Shown here piece by piece: positions 34,654 through 46,084 of a stretch of DNA of 64,000 bases; the first letter of the stretch is position 1; each line of letters starts with the position of its first letter. This DNA comes from Melitaea cinxia (Eukaryota > Arthropoda > Insecta > Lepidoptera > Nymphalidae), in the NCBI RefSeq assembly GCF_905220565.1, contig NC_059396.1:19031206-19095205 (forward strand), given 5' to 3'. Under the pieces are notes generated by a model that saw nothing but the letters and a program-made list of their open reading frames with translations, ran no database searches and was not told where the DNA came from. A program made the position numbers and the translations under genes.

Positions 34654-34913
34654 CTGAGGTATGGCACAGCAGGAAAGATCCTGCTCAAAATCTGGATCAG
34701 CTCGACTGGGAAGTATCTCGACTTTACAGAAGATAGCAGCTAAATAATACTGCTTTCAAGCAGTATTGTATTCCTATGGTAAGTAAAGTGACCAGAGCTC
34801 CTGGGGTATTGGGGATAGGATCGGCAACACGTTTGCTATGCTTTTGGTGTTGCAAGCGTCTATAAGCTACGTAATCGCTTACTATCAGGTGTGCCATACG
34901 CTTGTTTGCCGAG
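34654..34913 (-). mobile_element. GTCGGCAAACAAGCG interspersed repeat, minus copy
   Basis: Starts GCTGAGGTATGGCACAGCAG and ends CATACGCTTGTTTGCCGAG. Full-length but more diverged than 27760-28023. Confidence 0.75.
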
Positions 34914-37900
34914 TTATATAAAAAATAAGTGTTAGTTTAGCTATGGTAGAGACTGGTAACACATAATATCATCCAAAACAAATTTATAATAATTGACGAT
35001 ACTTTTAAATATCATTAATACTAATGGGGAAATTTCCAGAAACCAGGCTTACTAATTTAGAAATAAACACTACTGAGATTAGCTTGAATGAAATAAATGT
35101 AAATACTGATTAAAAATGAGAATAATATTACTACTTCACATTATGATATAATAATTGTTAACATTTATAATTATATATTGTATACGAAAATCAAGAACAA
35201 ACACAAGCAATTTATACATAATAATAATGAGTATAAAAATTAGATTAAACAAACAACTTATCAACTAAACAAATTTCCTCCTTAAGTATAAATATTAATG
35301 ACAATACCCAACAGTCTATACTTATTTCGTTTTGTCTAAACTGATTTCGTTCATTTAATTTGATGATTATTGTTTTTGGTTGTGTAATAACGGAATATAT
35401 TCTTATTGTTTCTTAAAAGTGCACGCTCGCGTCTTTGTCTGCGTTTTGTTTATGATGTTAGTTTTGACTTTGAGGGTCATCGAACTCCTTCTTTAATCTC
35501 TCTTGAAAATCAATTATTAACAATAAATAACTGTTTTAATCGAACTAAAACTGTAAACTGTATAATGCGTGTTTTATAAAATTATTTCATTGTTTGCTGA
35601 TTACGATTTTAAAGATTTAGCGTCGAAATAGGCAAATGACAGATAGCGGTTCTTATTTATAGAATTATATAAACCCCTTTAGGTCAGAATCTTAATGCAC
35701 TAACAAAAAAGCAAATCTTGTTTTTACTGATCAAAACGCGTTTATAGGAACCACTTAGCAAGTATGTATTTACTGATTTTTTGTACATATGGTACTATAC
35801 CAATCGACCTAGCCATATACAGACTAATACCCTACAAGACACTCTTCAACAATAAAATTTTCACATGAAGAAAATCGCGAAAATTAACTGTCACAGAAAT
35901 CGCAATTTTTTTTTTTTTTTGAAATATACAATACCCTATAACTGTCAGCCTATAAAACTGTCAGACAGTAATCTCAAAACGCCGTTATTTTACATCTTCG
36001 ATAGCATTTCATAATGAAGCCTTGGGAGCTTCTTTGTTAAGAATAATGTGAACTTAACTGTTTATTGAAAGTTAATTAAAATTGTTAGCAGCTTCAATGC
36101 GTTAAAAAGCTCTATAAAGCGTTAACTTTTATTTTGTGTCTATACTCGTATACATATAATTTCGTGTGAGAATTTTAACCATCAGTAAAAGAACGTATGA
36201 TTTATATGGTATATATAAAGGTTAATAAATAATAATTAGGTACACAATATAGTAGGTAATTAAATTTATATAGTTTGGGAAAAGATGCTGGCGAATCATC
36301 GTCAGAAAGATCGCCGGTCTTATCGCTGAAAAACGATCTCTACCAAACAACCTTCGGGCTGAGGAAGTTGTCTTGTATTGTCTTTATATGTAAGATTAAT
36401 TTTGTTAACGTCAAGCCGTTAATTATGAGGTTTTAAGCAAAAAGGTTTTATGTAGTAATCGTCCACGTTTAAAAATACAGCATAAAAAGTTACTTCAAAT
36501 TTTTTTTTTTTTTTTGTTACACTAAATAGAACATGTTCAAATATGGAACCTTTTTCTCTGTATTCATGACGTCGTTAGGAACAACGGTAGTATTTATGAG
36601 AAAAAAAAACGTCATTACGACATATTCTTAATTATGATGCTCTAGCGACGTTTCCGCTGTTGGTCCTGAGATCATATTTGCAGTCTTAGAATATTTTACT
36701 GCGTAGCTTGTGGTCAGTATGGGTAAATATACTGAATACTAGTAATTACGTGGTAAGCCGCGTGTTAGAACACGGGTTTAAATCTTCAGAAATTCCTGTA
36801 ATTTTTAAATGCATTCACGACATACATCATACTATCGAAATAAAAACGACTAGGTATAATTTATATTTAACATATCACTTTGACTAATTACATAAATAAA
36901 AAGTATTTATTTCTAGATTCGAAAAATATAAAAATTAAAATTATAATACTTGAACAAATATTATAATAATGACAACTGTTTTTTTTTTTTTTTTTTAATT
37001 AACTCGACATTACATTCCTTGAAGCAATGAGAACTGACGACAATGAGACGATTTCGGCATTGTTCGACGCCATATTACCCAAAGTGCCATATTAATTAAA
37101 GATGGCCGACTGAGATAACGGATGATTTCTCGATTGTTCTCCAGCTGGGAACCGTACCGGCTGGGATCATATTGTTTTTATGAAAGTCACTTTATTATAA
37201 TTAAATTCATTGTATTTCTGAGTGCTCGCTCGCGTTAAATCTCTGTTTATAAAACTTTTATTATCGAAAAATTCTAAGTAGAACTATTTTAAGAATTTGT
37301 CCCTGAAGAGAACTAAACTTAGAAACTAAAGCTGTCTTACTACACTCTGTTACAAGTCTGTATATTTTAAAGTGTTTTAGGAAAATCGGCAAAAAAAATC
37401 AAATTTTTATACATTACTATGACCGTTATAACTACAAAAAAAACTAGTAGTTATATCCGAACGTTATCTAAAAGCTTCAATAAATATATGTAAAAAAAAA
37501 ATGCAAAGTCAATTCAACGTCAAGGAGACCTGTTTGTGCAAATATTTTAACCTACATAGACCACGTTGTTAGACAAAATTGCAACCCATTACTGAAGTGA
37601 TAAACATCAAAATCGGTTGCGGTATCGAGATTCAGTAATTCGGAACCCTATACTTTAATATCATTGATAAGAAAAATACACATATATACGTAAATAAGGG
37701 GTGATCAATTGCTTTAAATGCGATGAAAAAAATCAAATATTTTTATTAGTATTAAGCTTTAAAAGAACTTGAATCGTAATTATAAAGTTACAAGTAATTG
37801 AAGCTGCTTCTGGATACGTACCGTAAGTTCTGCTGAGAAGAACAATTAAAAATCTTATTTCTCCTACTTTCCACTCTCTGTTTTCTTTTCTTTTATTCGC

Positions 37901-38166
37901 ATTTCAATCTCTACCACTAACAAATGTTTGTATCATAAAGATATTTGCTGTGGTAGGAATGTTTGTATTTGTTTTGTTTTTTTTTATATCAGAACTTTCA
38001 AATTTGAACTTTTTCCACGTATTTAAAGTTTTTATTAAAAAAAAATAATAGATAAAGCGTATTATTCGGTGCAGTATTACATAGTTGATAAAGATGTGTG
38101 GACTTAGTAACGCTGTATTTCATGCAAGATATTACTAATTTTGTACTAAAACTCAGTTTATGTATT
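34914..38166. other. long AT-rich stretch without recognised gene
   Basis: Three kilobases with no assigned repeat. GC-richer patches at 36285-36370 (GCTGGCGAATCATCGTCAG) and 37015-37170 are unassigned; the second is open on the minus strand for about 45 codons (37150-37012), but without splice support. Confidence 0.5.
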
Positions 38167-38349
38167 TTCAAAAGAGTAACTGCGGAGTTTCTTGCCGATT
38201 CTTCTCTGAAGAATCTATATTCCGAATCGGCTTTACTTTTAAAAACTAATTAATCACTTTCAAATTTAATTTTTGTAAATTGCGTTTCGAAAGTGCTCTT
38301 GGGACCTATTTAAATAAAGTTGTTTTTGATTTTGATTTTGATTTTTACT
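38167..38349 (+). mobile_element. CR1/jockey-type LINE 3' UTR
   Basis: GAGTAACTGCGGAGTTTCTT, GCCGATTCTTCTCTGAAGAA, then CGAAAGTGCTCTTGGGACC, AATAAAGT and a TTTTGATTTTGATTTTGAT tail. This is a very common lepidopteran LINE tail; other copies are at 44936-45130 (-), 48345-48600 (+) and 61797-61850 (+). Confidence 0.75.
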
Positions 38350-38746
38350 TCATTCTACGGTTTATAGTGATGAAGTATGGTGCTTATTATATTTTTAAAA
38401 ATGCCGTCGCCTGTCACTTGTACTGCTACTGATATTATATTTAGTCAAGTTCACTCTTTCTACAAATATGGAACCGTATCAGTACCGTTCTATCATTTCC
38501 TGACGCTGTGCCTTTATGTTCTCACGATGGTTCAAACATGGTAAAAACATAATAGCAAAGAATAAAGGAAATGCAGTCATTAGTAACAAGAAAGTGAAGT
38601 TAGTTTATAAAACTTTCGCTCTTAGCGAGAGGTAATTATGACTATATTTGATTGACATGTCTGGACTATTGTAATTTAAGATCTAAGTTGCGAGAAGCGA
38701 TTACGATGATACTCTAACAAATAATTATACAATAGAAATTATTACT
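38350..38746. other. AT-rich DNA, nothing recognised
   Basis: No feature assigned. Confidence 0.6.
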
Positions 38747-38900
38747 ACGAGTTAGCGTTGCGGTCACAGCACTGGTTTGTTGCGGTTGCGGGTTCGAACC
38801 CCGCACATGGTGTGCATTTGTATTGCACAGATGCTTGTGGTTGTGTATTATGTGTGTTTTCGGAACCCCGATATAAGAGTGAATCCTAGTAGCCGTTGAA
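38747..38900 (+). mobile_element. tRNA-derived SINE
   Basis: Head CGAGTTAGCGTTGCGGTCAC, B-box-like GCGGGTTCGAACCCCGCAC, then GTTTTCGGAACCCCG and GTGAATCCTAGTAGC. Same family as 26746-26950. A tRNA gene is unlikely because the anticodon-arm spacing is not preserved and SINE body follows. Confidence 0.75.
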
Positions 38901-39499
38901 TGTGAGGCGTTATAAATTTTTTATTTAATTATATAACATTTAATACCTCTACGTATCTTATTTGTCTCCTGAATATGAATAGTTAATTTATTTATAACAC
39001 ACGACATACTGAACTATGTACAATATAACAAACATACAAAAATAATAAATAAATTCTAAAGCCTTGTAGAGGCGGAGGAGTTAACAACGGTTTATCTACA
39101 AATTTCAAATCGACAACGCAGATAAAACCGCACCGGACATCTAGTATTCAGATAAGCTAAGTTATATAACTAAAGTAAACATACACATTATAAATAATCA
39201 TTGCGAAGCGGAAATAATGATAAAAGGGACTCTTCGTATAACGGAAGCCGACGTAATAACGTCGCGCGTCACTTCTATACACGATCTAATATTTAAAAAA
39301 ATAATTCTAACTATTTCTACCACATATTTTCATTTCCTATTTCTAATAACATCTGTATTATAAAGATACACGCAGTTTTGTTAGGGTCGACGTTAACACA
39401 TGAGCAACAATACAAGCACAATGATAACACAAGCACAAACGAAGAGAAAAATTGTCGCCGTATACGATTATAGTTTTATTGTTAGTCTACTGGATTGAG
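38901..39499. other. AT-rich DNA, nothing recognised
   Basis: No feature assigned. Confidence 0.55.
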
Positions 39500-39650
39500 A
39501 ATCCTGTTGTATGGTGTTTATAAAGACACGCGACGCAAACAAACATTCAAATTGTGAAAAACGTCCGTATGGGACATATTTGACAATATTTGTCACGTGC
39601 GGGGATCGAAACCGCGACCACAAGTGCATCCGCCAATTGCTATGACCATT
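39500..39650 (-). mobile_element. tRNA-derived SINE, eroded minus copy
   Basis: The reverse complement shows GGTCATAGCAATTGGCGG, a B-box-like GGTTTCGATCCCCGCAC and a decayed body. Same family as 26746-26950. Confidence 0.6.
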
Positions 39651-39667
39651 GTTCGTGTTTTGGACTA

Positions 39668-39805
39668 ACGCCGAGTTGCACGAAACAAAATTAAAATTGA
39701 AGTAGAGATTAAACTAATTTAATCACGAGAATTTCATACAATTCTTGCGATTAAATTAGTTTAATCACTACTTAAATTTTAATTTCTTTTCGTGCAACTC
39801 GGCGT
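39668..39805. mobile_element. 138-bp MITE with ~57-bp inverted termini
   Basis: The termini ACGCCGAGTTGCACGAAA and their complement bound two long imperfect arms that meet at a ~25-nt centre. Nearly the whole element folds back. Flanking TA is compatible with a TA target duplication, but the exact edge is ambiguous by one base. No coding. Confidence 0.85.
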
Positions 39806-40480
39806 AAAACATTTAATAATATTTATGTAATTGTTCAATATTTTAATTTAATTTTTTTGACGTCTTGTAAAAATTTCATAATAACTTCATCCTTTAAAAT
39901 TTGACCCTTTGACCCCAACAATAGCACATTAAAATTAAGAATAATACGAGAAACAAATGCAATGACTGTAAAATTAATAATGTACTTTCAAAAACTAAAA
40001 CAGCTGTAATTTCGACCGCGGCCTCTGTATTTACCCGTCCATTATGAGTAAACGGGTCCTTACTTCAAATGCGTTCTTGCACCGCTTGCCAAACCCATTG
40101 TGTTACAAATACGCCATTGTGCTGTATTTCGGTTTATTAAATAATGATATCTGTGTAAATCGCCAGTTCACTTGAATTACATGAGAAACGAAAACGAATT
40201 TTAATTGCCGCTTATTTTGTCGACATCTAATAATAATGATTGGTCTTCTTTGAAATATATAGAAATAAAGATCTTCATACAATCTGCTCTAAGCTCTTTT
40301 TTTTATTATTATTGATTATATGTAAAATATATGTCATTAATAAATATATAGTATAATAGTCAGACTACACAGTTCACGTATCAAGTTTATATTTTCATCG
40401 ACCAAATTGTCAATGTTGCTGCGTCTTTTCCTTATCAAAAAGATCATCAATGCCCGGTAAAAAGAGTTTTAAACTATAAT
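39806..40480. other. AT-rich DNA, nothing recognised
   Basis: No feature assigned. Confidence 0.55.
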
Positions 40481-40692
40481 AATAATAATAAAAGCCTTTA
40501 TTTAGATATTAGATTTATAATTGTGTATAGATATATAAACATAGGAAAAATTATTCACGCATATCGTGTTTCTTAACTTTCTGTAAGTCAGTTTGCCAAA
40601 TGACAAAGTCATTCTCCAAGCTATTCCATTCTAATCTCTCTCTGGCCACCCTACTCCATGTTATGCGTGCAACCTGTCTGATATAATAGTTT
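40481..40692 (-). mobile_element. LINE 3' end with TAA-type tail
   Basis: The minus strand ends in AAAGGCTTTTATTATTATTA after a short 3' UTR; the coding remnant is listed separately. It sits only about 40 bp from the exon at 40734-40878, on its downstream side. Confidence 0.6.
40551..40692 (-). pseudogene. non-LTR reverse transcriptase C-terminal remnant
   Basis: The frame reads IRQVARITWSRVARERLEWN, then SLENDF...VKKHDMRE and a TAA at 40551. The pattern W-x-R-x-A-x-x-R-x-x-W-x-x-L-E is that of the end of RTE-like and related LINE polyproteins (compare WMRIAENRDVWRELGEAY at 15.8 kb). No catalytic domain is left. The clade is uncertain. Confidence 0.55.
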
Positions 40693-40733
40693 TAAACGAA
40701 TCAATTGATTACTTTAGAAGATTATAGGCTCAC

Positions 40734-40878
40734 CGTGCGATGAGAGAGATCGGTGACAGAGTCGTGCCTGTTCTCAAGGCTGCCGAGGCTGCAGCACGAG
40801 GCTGAGGACGAGAGGCTGACAGAATCGGCGCGCGCGCGGTGAGGCGACACAGCCACGTGCTTCAACATGCCTGGATAC
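40734..40878 (-). CDS. host coding exon, protein not recognised
   Basis: The strongest host coding signal in the window. On the minus strand TTCTCTGTATTCTCCACCAG gives a good acceptor, and exon bases 40878-40734 (145 nt) are open for 48 codons, ending ...HRT directly before the donor GTGAGC. The exon begins with the last base of a codon and ends in phase 0. It encodes YPGMLKHVAVSPHRARADS, then SVSLSSSASCCSLGSLENRH and a short end. GC is far higher than in the flanks, with GCGCGCGCGCC inside. The peptide is rich in serine, arginine and histidine and looks like a disordered, possibly phosphorylated linker. I do not recognise the parent gene. An alternative acceptor 8 nt inside (exon from 40870) or a start at the ATG (40868-40866) is possible. 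Confidence 0.7.
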
Positions 40879-41562
40879 CTGGTGGAGAATACAGAGAACA
40901 TTATTTCAATGGTGCTAAGATATCACGAATTATAAAACCAGTGTTATTTAGAAGAAGACGAGACGGAAGGTCGGTGTGGATGAGAAAACATTCTTTATAA
41001 AACATTGAAGTCCGTAGAAATAATAAGTGCTAGTAATATTCTAATAATAATCTACACACTGCGTTAGTTTAGTGACTGCTATATTTGTATTCTGTCGCTT
41101 ACGGACAGTACAATTGTGTCAGCAGTAAATCTAGGTTTGTCATAGAGGTGTCAGGATATAATTTATCATATTAAAGCGATTTTTTTTTTCATTATCATAC
41201 ATTAAATATTGAGTGTATTATAAAATATATTAAATAACATCCCACATTCAAATGTACTCGTTAACGCTTATTATTCCATTTTTGTATATAAATAATATTA
41301 GTTAAATTAAAGAAAAAGAATTCAACAAAAAGTACTTGAAACTAAAATTCATTTTATAGCCTCAATTAAAATAACTTTTAACGATATCCCCAGAAGGTCT
41401 CAACTTCTCGAGACAATGCAAAGATGATAGAATACTGCGACAGCACGTGAGCTTCGCACATGTTAAGTGAAGATCTTCTCGTCCTTCTGAGAACGCACTA
41501 CCTGCACTTCGGAGTCATAAAATCGAACATATCCTAACACGTTTCGTACCCTCCGTACTGTC
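40879..41562. other. AT-rich DNA, probable intron
   Basis: No repeat assigned. If the exon at 40.7 kb is real this is the intron 5' of it. Confidence 0.5.
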
Positions 41563-41669
41563 ACCAACCCGCCTGCTCAGCGTGGTGACTATGGGCAAAA
41601 CACGTGAGTTCACGCCATTTATTGCGCGAACTTGTGAGCCTATGTCCAGCAGTGGACTGCGATAGGCTG

Positions 41670-41700
<31 letters not shown>
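41563..41700 (+). mobile_element. SINE with RTE-type tail, 5'-truncated, (GT)n end
   Basis: GTCACCAACCCGCCTGCTCAG through TATGTCCAGCAGTGGACTGC to GATAGGCTGGTGTATG, running into a (GT)n microsatellite (41672-41700) in place of the usual GATGATG. Confidence 0.75.
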
Positions 41701-41702
41701 AG

Positions 41703-41870
41703 CCGGTTTACTGCGTTTGTTCGGTTATACTGCGAAAACTACTGAACCGATCGGAATAATACTTATACCATACGAGTAAGATGCAGCGCATTTCGGAGAA
41801 GGTAGTATATGATATATTGGTGATTACTTATCGTAAAAATGTAGACGGACAGGGGTCACTAGTGTATTAA
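41703..41870 (+). repeat. dispersed repeat, pair with 53168-53305
   Basis: GTTCGGTTATACTGCGAAAAC, ACTGAACCGATCGGAATAAT and AGATGCAGCGCATTTCGGAG occur in reverse complement, with divergence, at 53.2 kb. In both places it directly abuts a SINE with an RTE-type tail. Confidence 0.65.
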
Positions 41871-42427
41871 TGTTTGGTGATGTGACTTAGACATTGTATT
41901 TTTATATATCCCATTCTGTTTTGTATATCTACCGTATGAATGACTAAACAATTAAACAACTACATCATTATTTAATTATCAATTTTTATTCTTAATTTTC
42001 TAATAAATAACTTCTTATTTAAATGCCATATTGTTCACACACACACAAATACTTCAAACGTACGAACGTGACGTACCTAAAATATATAATTACAACAATC
42101 GTAATAATATTTCATAGTAAAGGCTGTGACGCATTTTCAAAGAACATCTGCCGGCTGCCGTGACCTTTGAGTCAGCGTCCAAAACAAATTGAGATGAGCT
42201 ACCGGAATAACTGAGACGTTTGATTTTACGAGGATTTTTATTGAAATACATATATGGACAGGTGACTCATATAAATATGTTACTATTTACCTTAAATAGT
42301 AATAGTAAATCTTATTGTATTTTAGTAAATGTATGATCATAACGAAAAAATGATTTTAATTTTTTAGTATACTTGTATATTTTGTATCCTGAATTTTAAT
42401 TAAATCGTTTATCTTTGTCAACTTTAA

Positions 42428-42681
42428 CTGAGGTAGGTCACAGTAGGGCACATCCAGCTCAAAATCTGGAAGTATCTCCACCTTACAGTGTATTTACTAC
42501 CTACTACTACTACAATTACTTTTGCTTTCAAGCAGTGTTGTGTTCCTGTAGTAAGGTGGCTAGAGCTTCTGGAGCTTTTGAAAACGGTCGGTAACGCGCA
42601 TGCGATGCTTCTAAATCTAATCTGATGCTACAGAATCGCTTACTTTCAAGTGAGCCGTACGCTAAGTTATTTGCCGACCTA
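42428..42681 (-). mobile_element. GTCGGCAAACAAGCG interspersed repeat, minus copy
   Basis: Starts CTGAGGTAGGTCACAGTAGG and ends GAGCCGTACGCTAAG...TTTGCCGACC. Noticeably eroded. Confidence 0.65.
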
Positions 42682-42759
42682 GTTGTATCCAAAAATACAT
42701 TTGTTACTTTTACTCACTCTCGATAATTCAATGCTCTATAGTCTATACAAATATTGTCA

Positions 42760-42895
42760 CTAGCTATGCCCCACGGATTCACACGCATTAATTTGAGGGA
42801 AAAATAGCCTTCCTAGTTAAAGGGGTTACCAAAGAAAAAAAAGAATTTTCAGTTCGAACCAGTAGGGCAACACTGGCGCGTTTATTTTTCAGCTT
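42760..42895 (-). mobile_element. Helitron-like 3' end, eroded
   Basis: CTAGCTATGCCCCACGGATTC is the reverse-strand form of the GC-rich ...CTAG end seen at 55768. The 5' end could not be placed; the next SINE starts at 42905. Confidence 0.35.
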
Positions 42896-42904
42896 TATAT
42901 AAAT

Positions 42905-43151
42905 AATAATAAATAAATATCTACACAATACACACACGGTCGTCTGTTCCTAAAGTAAGCAACTTAATGCTTGTGTTATAGGTAACAGCCGACTGGTATA
43001 TAGCTACATATTTTTTTTTCGATAAACATACTTATAAATAATACATATATAAATAAATATTTATATTACACCCAGACTCGGGGTGGGAATCGAACCCACA
43101 ACCCTCGGAACAGAAAGCAGGGTCACTACAAACTGCGCCAACGGGCTAGTC
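42905..43151 (-). mobile_element. tRNA-headed SINE, full length, minus copy
   Basis: The reverse complement begins GACTAGCCCGTTGGCGCAGT, an A-box-like start, then CCCTGCTTTCTGTTCCGAGG, a B-box-like GTGGGTTCGATTCCCACCC, GAGTCTGGGTGTAATATAAA, GTTACCTATAACACAAGC and GTGTGTGTATTGTGTAGATA. This is the best complete member of the family represented at 3014 and 30373. Confidence 0.85.
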
Positions 43152-43320
43152 AAAGTCAAGTTATATTAGTATAGATGTGCGAACAGCCTGCATCTTTTAT
43201 ATTTTAAATTAAATGATGATGGTCCAAAACATTTTACACGTTGTTTTCCTCTACTAAACATGAAACGAATATTAAACACGTATTTCTATGACAAATACTT
43301 TGTAAATACAATTTTCTATA

Positions 43321-43521
43321 ATGACATCGGTAATTACATGCAAAAACTTGTCCAAATCGTGTGAATGTTTTAACGATGACAATTGTATTACAAGAATAAA
43401 AAGAATTTTGCGAAATCATGATGAACGAGATGATCATCTCTACAGATTACTGCAGACTAATAGAGCAACAGCAAAATTATGCCGTAATCAACTTAAGTTA
43501 CAAAATATTAAATCAATGTAA
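43321..43521 (+). CDS. hypothetical small open frame, 66 residues
   Basis: An ATG with A at -3 opens 66 codons (MTSVITCKNL...). The protein is hydrophilic and charged with 5 cysteines, and its second half (IKRILRNHDERDDHLYRLL, then QTNRATAKLCRNQLK) looks like an amphipathic helix. Composition is less AT-driven than in most chance frames nearby, and an AATAAA lies about 40 bp after the stop. There is no recognised family, no transcript evidence and no promoter motif. It is on the strand opposite to the best exons. It could be a small gene inside an intron, a last exon, or chance. Confidence 0.25.
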   Translation: MTSVITCKNLSKSCECFNDDNCITRIKRILRNHDERDDHLYRLLQTNRATAKLCRNQLKLQNIKSM

Positions 43522-43687
43522 TTTATTTTGCACGCATGTTTATATTTAACACAGTATTAATCAAATAAAAATCACATAGTACGAGTTTTATACGTACAAA
43601 ATTTTTTCACACAGTAATGAGAATCATAAAATACAAAAAAGGTCAACGCGTTAATGACAAGACAAAGACTAACGTTCATACTTCTTG

Positions 43688-43750
43688 ATTGACCCGTTGG
43701 TGCGGTAAGGAGTGATTCTGCTTTTCGTTTTGGAGTTGTGGTCTTGATTA
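43688..43750 (+). mobile_element. SINE head fragment
   Basis: GACCCGTTGGTGCGGTAAGG followed by TTCTGCTTTTCGTTTTGG is an eroded plus-strand head of the 42905-43151 family; the tail is missing. Confidence 0.45.
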
Positions 43751-43779
43751 CGCACCCCTTATAGACTATTTATTCTATA

Positions 43780-43975
43780 CTAGATAACCTAACAGACGTT
43801 ATATTGGATATTTTTTTGGATATCTTCCGATTTTCTGCGCACATTCTACAATTTAATATCAGAAAGTATAAGAAACTTTGAAAAAATTTGGCTAGAATTG
43901 GTCCAGCCGTTCACCAGTTTAGCGCTTAGCAACCCATTTTTATTTATGCAAATATTATCATTATAAAGTATAATT
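43780..43975 (-). mobile_element. Helitron-like element, eroded
   Basis: Starts CTAGATAACCTAACAGACG and contains ATTGGTCCAGCCGTTCACC, the typical interior phrase of small lepidopteran Helitrons read in reverse. The right edge, near ATCATTATAAAG, is approximate. Confidence 0.45.
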
Positions 43976-44032
43976 AAATAGTAAAAACACAATTTTGACA
44001 ATGTCTAATCCTAATTTTTAAAAAAATCAGTG

Positions 44033-44105
44033 GTGAATTAAGCTTCAATCCTTCTCCTACATGAAGAAAGAGGCATGTGCCCAGCAGTGGGATATTACAG
44101 GCTAA
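44033..44105 (+). mobile_element. SINE/LINE tail fragment
   Basis: GGTGAATTAAGCTTCAATCC, TTCTCCTACATGAAGAAAG and GCCCAGCAGTGGGATATTAC match the 28918-29020 family. Confidence 0.65.
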
Positions 44106-44670
44106 ATCTTGATTATATAACTAAGAAATAAGCGTATCTATCGATTTAGGATTCTCAGATTTAAAAAAACCTAATTTAAGTAGTTGTTGTTTAACAGTCA
44201 CAACACAGGCTCTCGAGCTCTGCATTGCCTTGTTATTAGTTACCTTTAGATAAAAGTCTTAATCGGACTAGATAGTTTTTTTATATATATTTTGCAATTA
44301 AAACTAAAAAATACCAGCCAGCACTAATGATATAAACACATATTATTTATGATTGTAATATAAAACCTTATTTAAAGCACACTATAAAAAACTAAATCAA
44401 TTACAGAAAAAAATTTAAATTACTTCCCGTAATCCTATCGCTCATGACATAAACATAACATTGACTACACGTGGGCAGTCGAAGTCCGAACATGGTCTGG
44501 GCCGAATATGGACCGCACAGCTGGGCCAGGCCCATTGATTTGTTTATTTAATTATGCATTCAATACGTTTTATTTTCGGCGGTCCGTGTGCTACAACTAT
44601 GTCGAGATTGATTACTAAGGAATTGTTTTCATCATTAATACCTCTGTCCTAAAAATTCTATTAAGGTTAC

Positions 44671-44775
44671 AACCTCGACCACACCAATTAAATTTCTTCG
44701 TGTATCCTCGATTCAAAGTGATATTGGCGAATTGATCTGTACTCTTTTTAGCACCATTGAAAGCCATTAAACAAA
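44671..44775 (+). repeat. dispersed repeat, pair with 17968-18075
   Basis: See 17968-18075. Upstream, the GC-richer 44465-44540 (GTCTGGGCCGAATATGGACC) is not recognised. Confidence 0.5.
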
Positions 44776-44935
44776 AAGAAAATTAAAAAGTTGAATTAAT
44801 ATTTATAATTATATTTACATGTAAAACCTCATTCTTGTAGTACTTAAATTAAAATCAAGATGGATTTTTTTTCTTAAAAAAATAATAATTAACAGTCTGT
44901 TCCTAACGCAAAAAAAAATATCAATTTATGACCTT

Positions 44936-45130
44936 CCATTTTTTAAATCAAAATCAAAAATTATTTTTTCAAACAAGCTTCAAAAGCATCTTCGAATCGT
45001 CATTTTAAAAATTAAATTTTAATTATGGTTAAAAGTAAAACTACCACCCATTTGGAATGTAGATTATGCAAATCGGCAAGAAACTCTGCAGCTACTATTT
45101 AAAAAAAACTGTATTTTAATATAAAATTGG
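44936..45130 (-). mobile_element. CR1/jockey-type LINE 3' UTR, minus copy
   Basis: The plus strand reads AAATCAAAATCAAAAATTAT, AATCGTC, TGTAGATTATGCAAATCGGC and AAGAAACTCTGCAGC, the reverse of the tail at 38167-38349. Confidence 0.7.
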
Positions 45131-46084
45131 TAATGTCTTGCATAAAATTCGGTTAAACATTTTAAATTAAAACAAACATTTCCCTACTTCGGTTTGTTTT
45201 GAAAGCAACATGATTCCATTTCCATAAAACGCGCCATGTTTTCGAATGAAACAAAGGAGCATTATTTCATACGCGGGCTAAAATCAGCAGAACCACGCAA
45301 CTGTTTCATTCAAATATCGGATGTCGACATCGAGAATGTATATTTACTGAAAAAAACAATTATTAATAATAATAAAAAAATAATTATTTATTTCAAACAA
45401 TAAAATTCAAGTTCATAATATTATAGCGATATTTTAGAAAACCTTTGGACTTGGCAACAAATAAACATTTAAAATTTATTAATGTAATGTATTATAACAA
45501 ACATAAAGGCTTTAAAGAAACTTATAAAGTACATAAGCACATAAACGTAACACATGCACAAAAAATATCACCAAAGCAACAAGAATGTTGTTTATCAATC
45601 GAATTCATATCTAATTCCGTTCCACGCAATTGAAAACTCAAACCTGGAACACAATATTACTATATAATATGCACATATAATTCAATCCAATAGGAAGAAC
45701 AACATACACCCGGATTTCCTCTCTCATCGAGTAAGTCGACACGCGATGCACGCATCACTATTTCCCTGGGAAGCGATGTTACGCACAGACCGACAGAGCG
45801 TTGCTTTAGTTATAGTTCATAGCCTTTTTTTATTTGTATCTATATTTTCTGCAACTTCAAAGGCTTATATCATTGCTGACTTATGCCGTGGCCACACTAT
45901 CCTATTTGATTACAGAAGTGTCAAGTGTACATTATGGCATTGATTGAGACGTACCATGTGGCTTCAATCTATGGTGATAATTATACTATCGATGGAAACT
46001 TGGGCATTTGAAGGTTGAAAAAATAGTGTGTATGAAAAATTAACTTGATATTTAATAATGTATTTTTGGATTTTTTTTTAGATC
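45131..46084. other. AT-rich DNA, no gene recognised
   Basis: Two frames of 62-65 codons (45445-45633 from a non-ATG start and 45746-45943) have no protein signature. No repeat assigned. Confidence 0.5.

Noticed and set aside
45445..45943. Frames of 62 and 65 codons
   Set aside because: The first needs a non-ATG start. Neither has splice context or a recognisable protein character.
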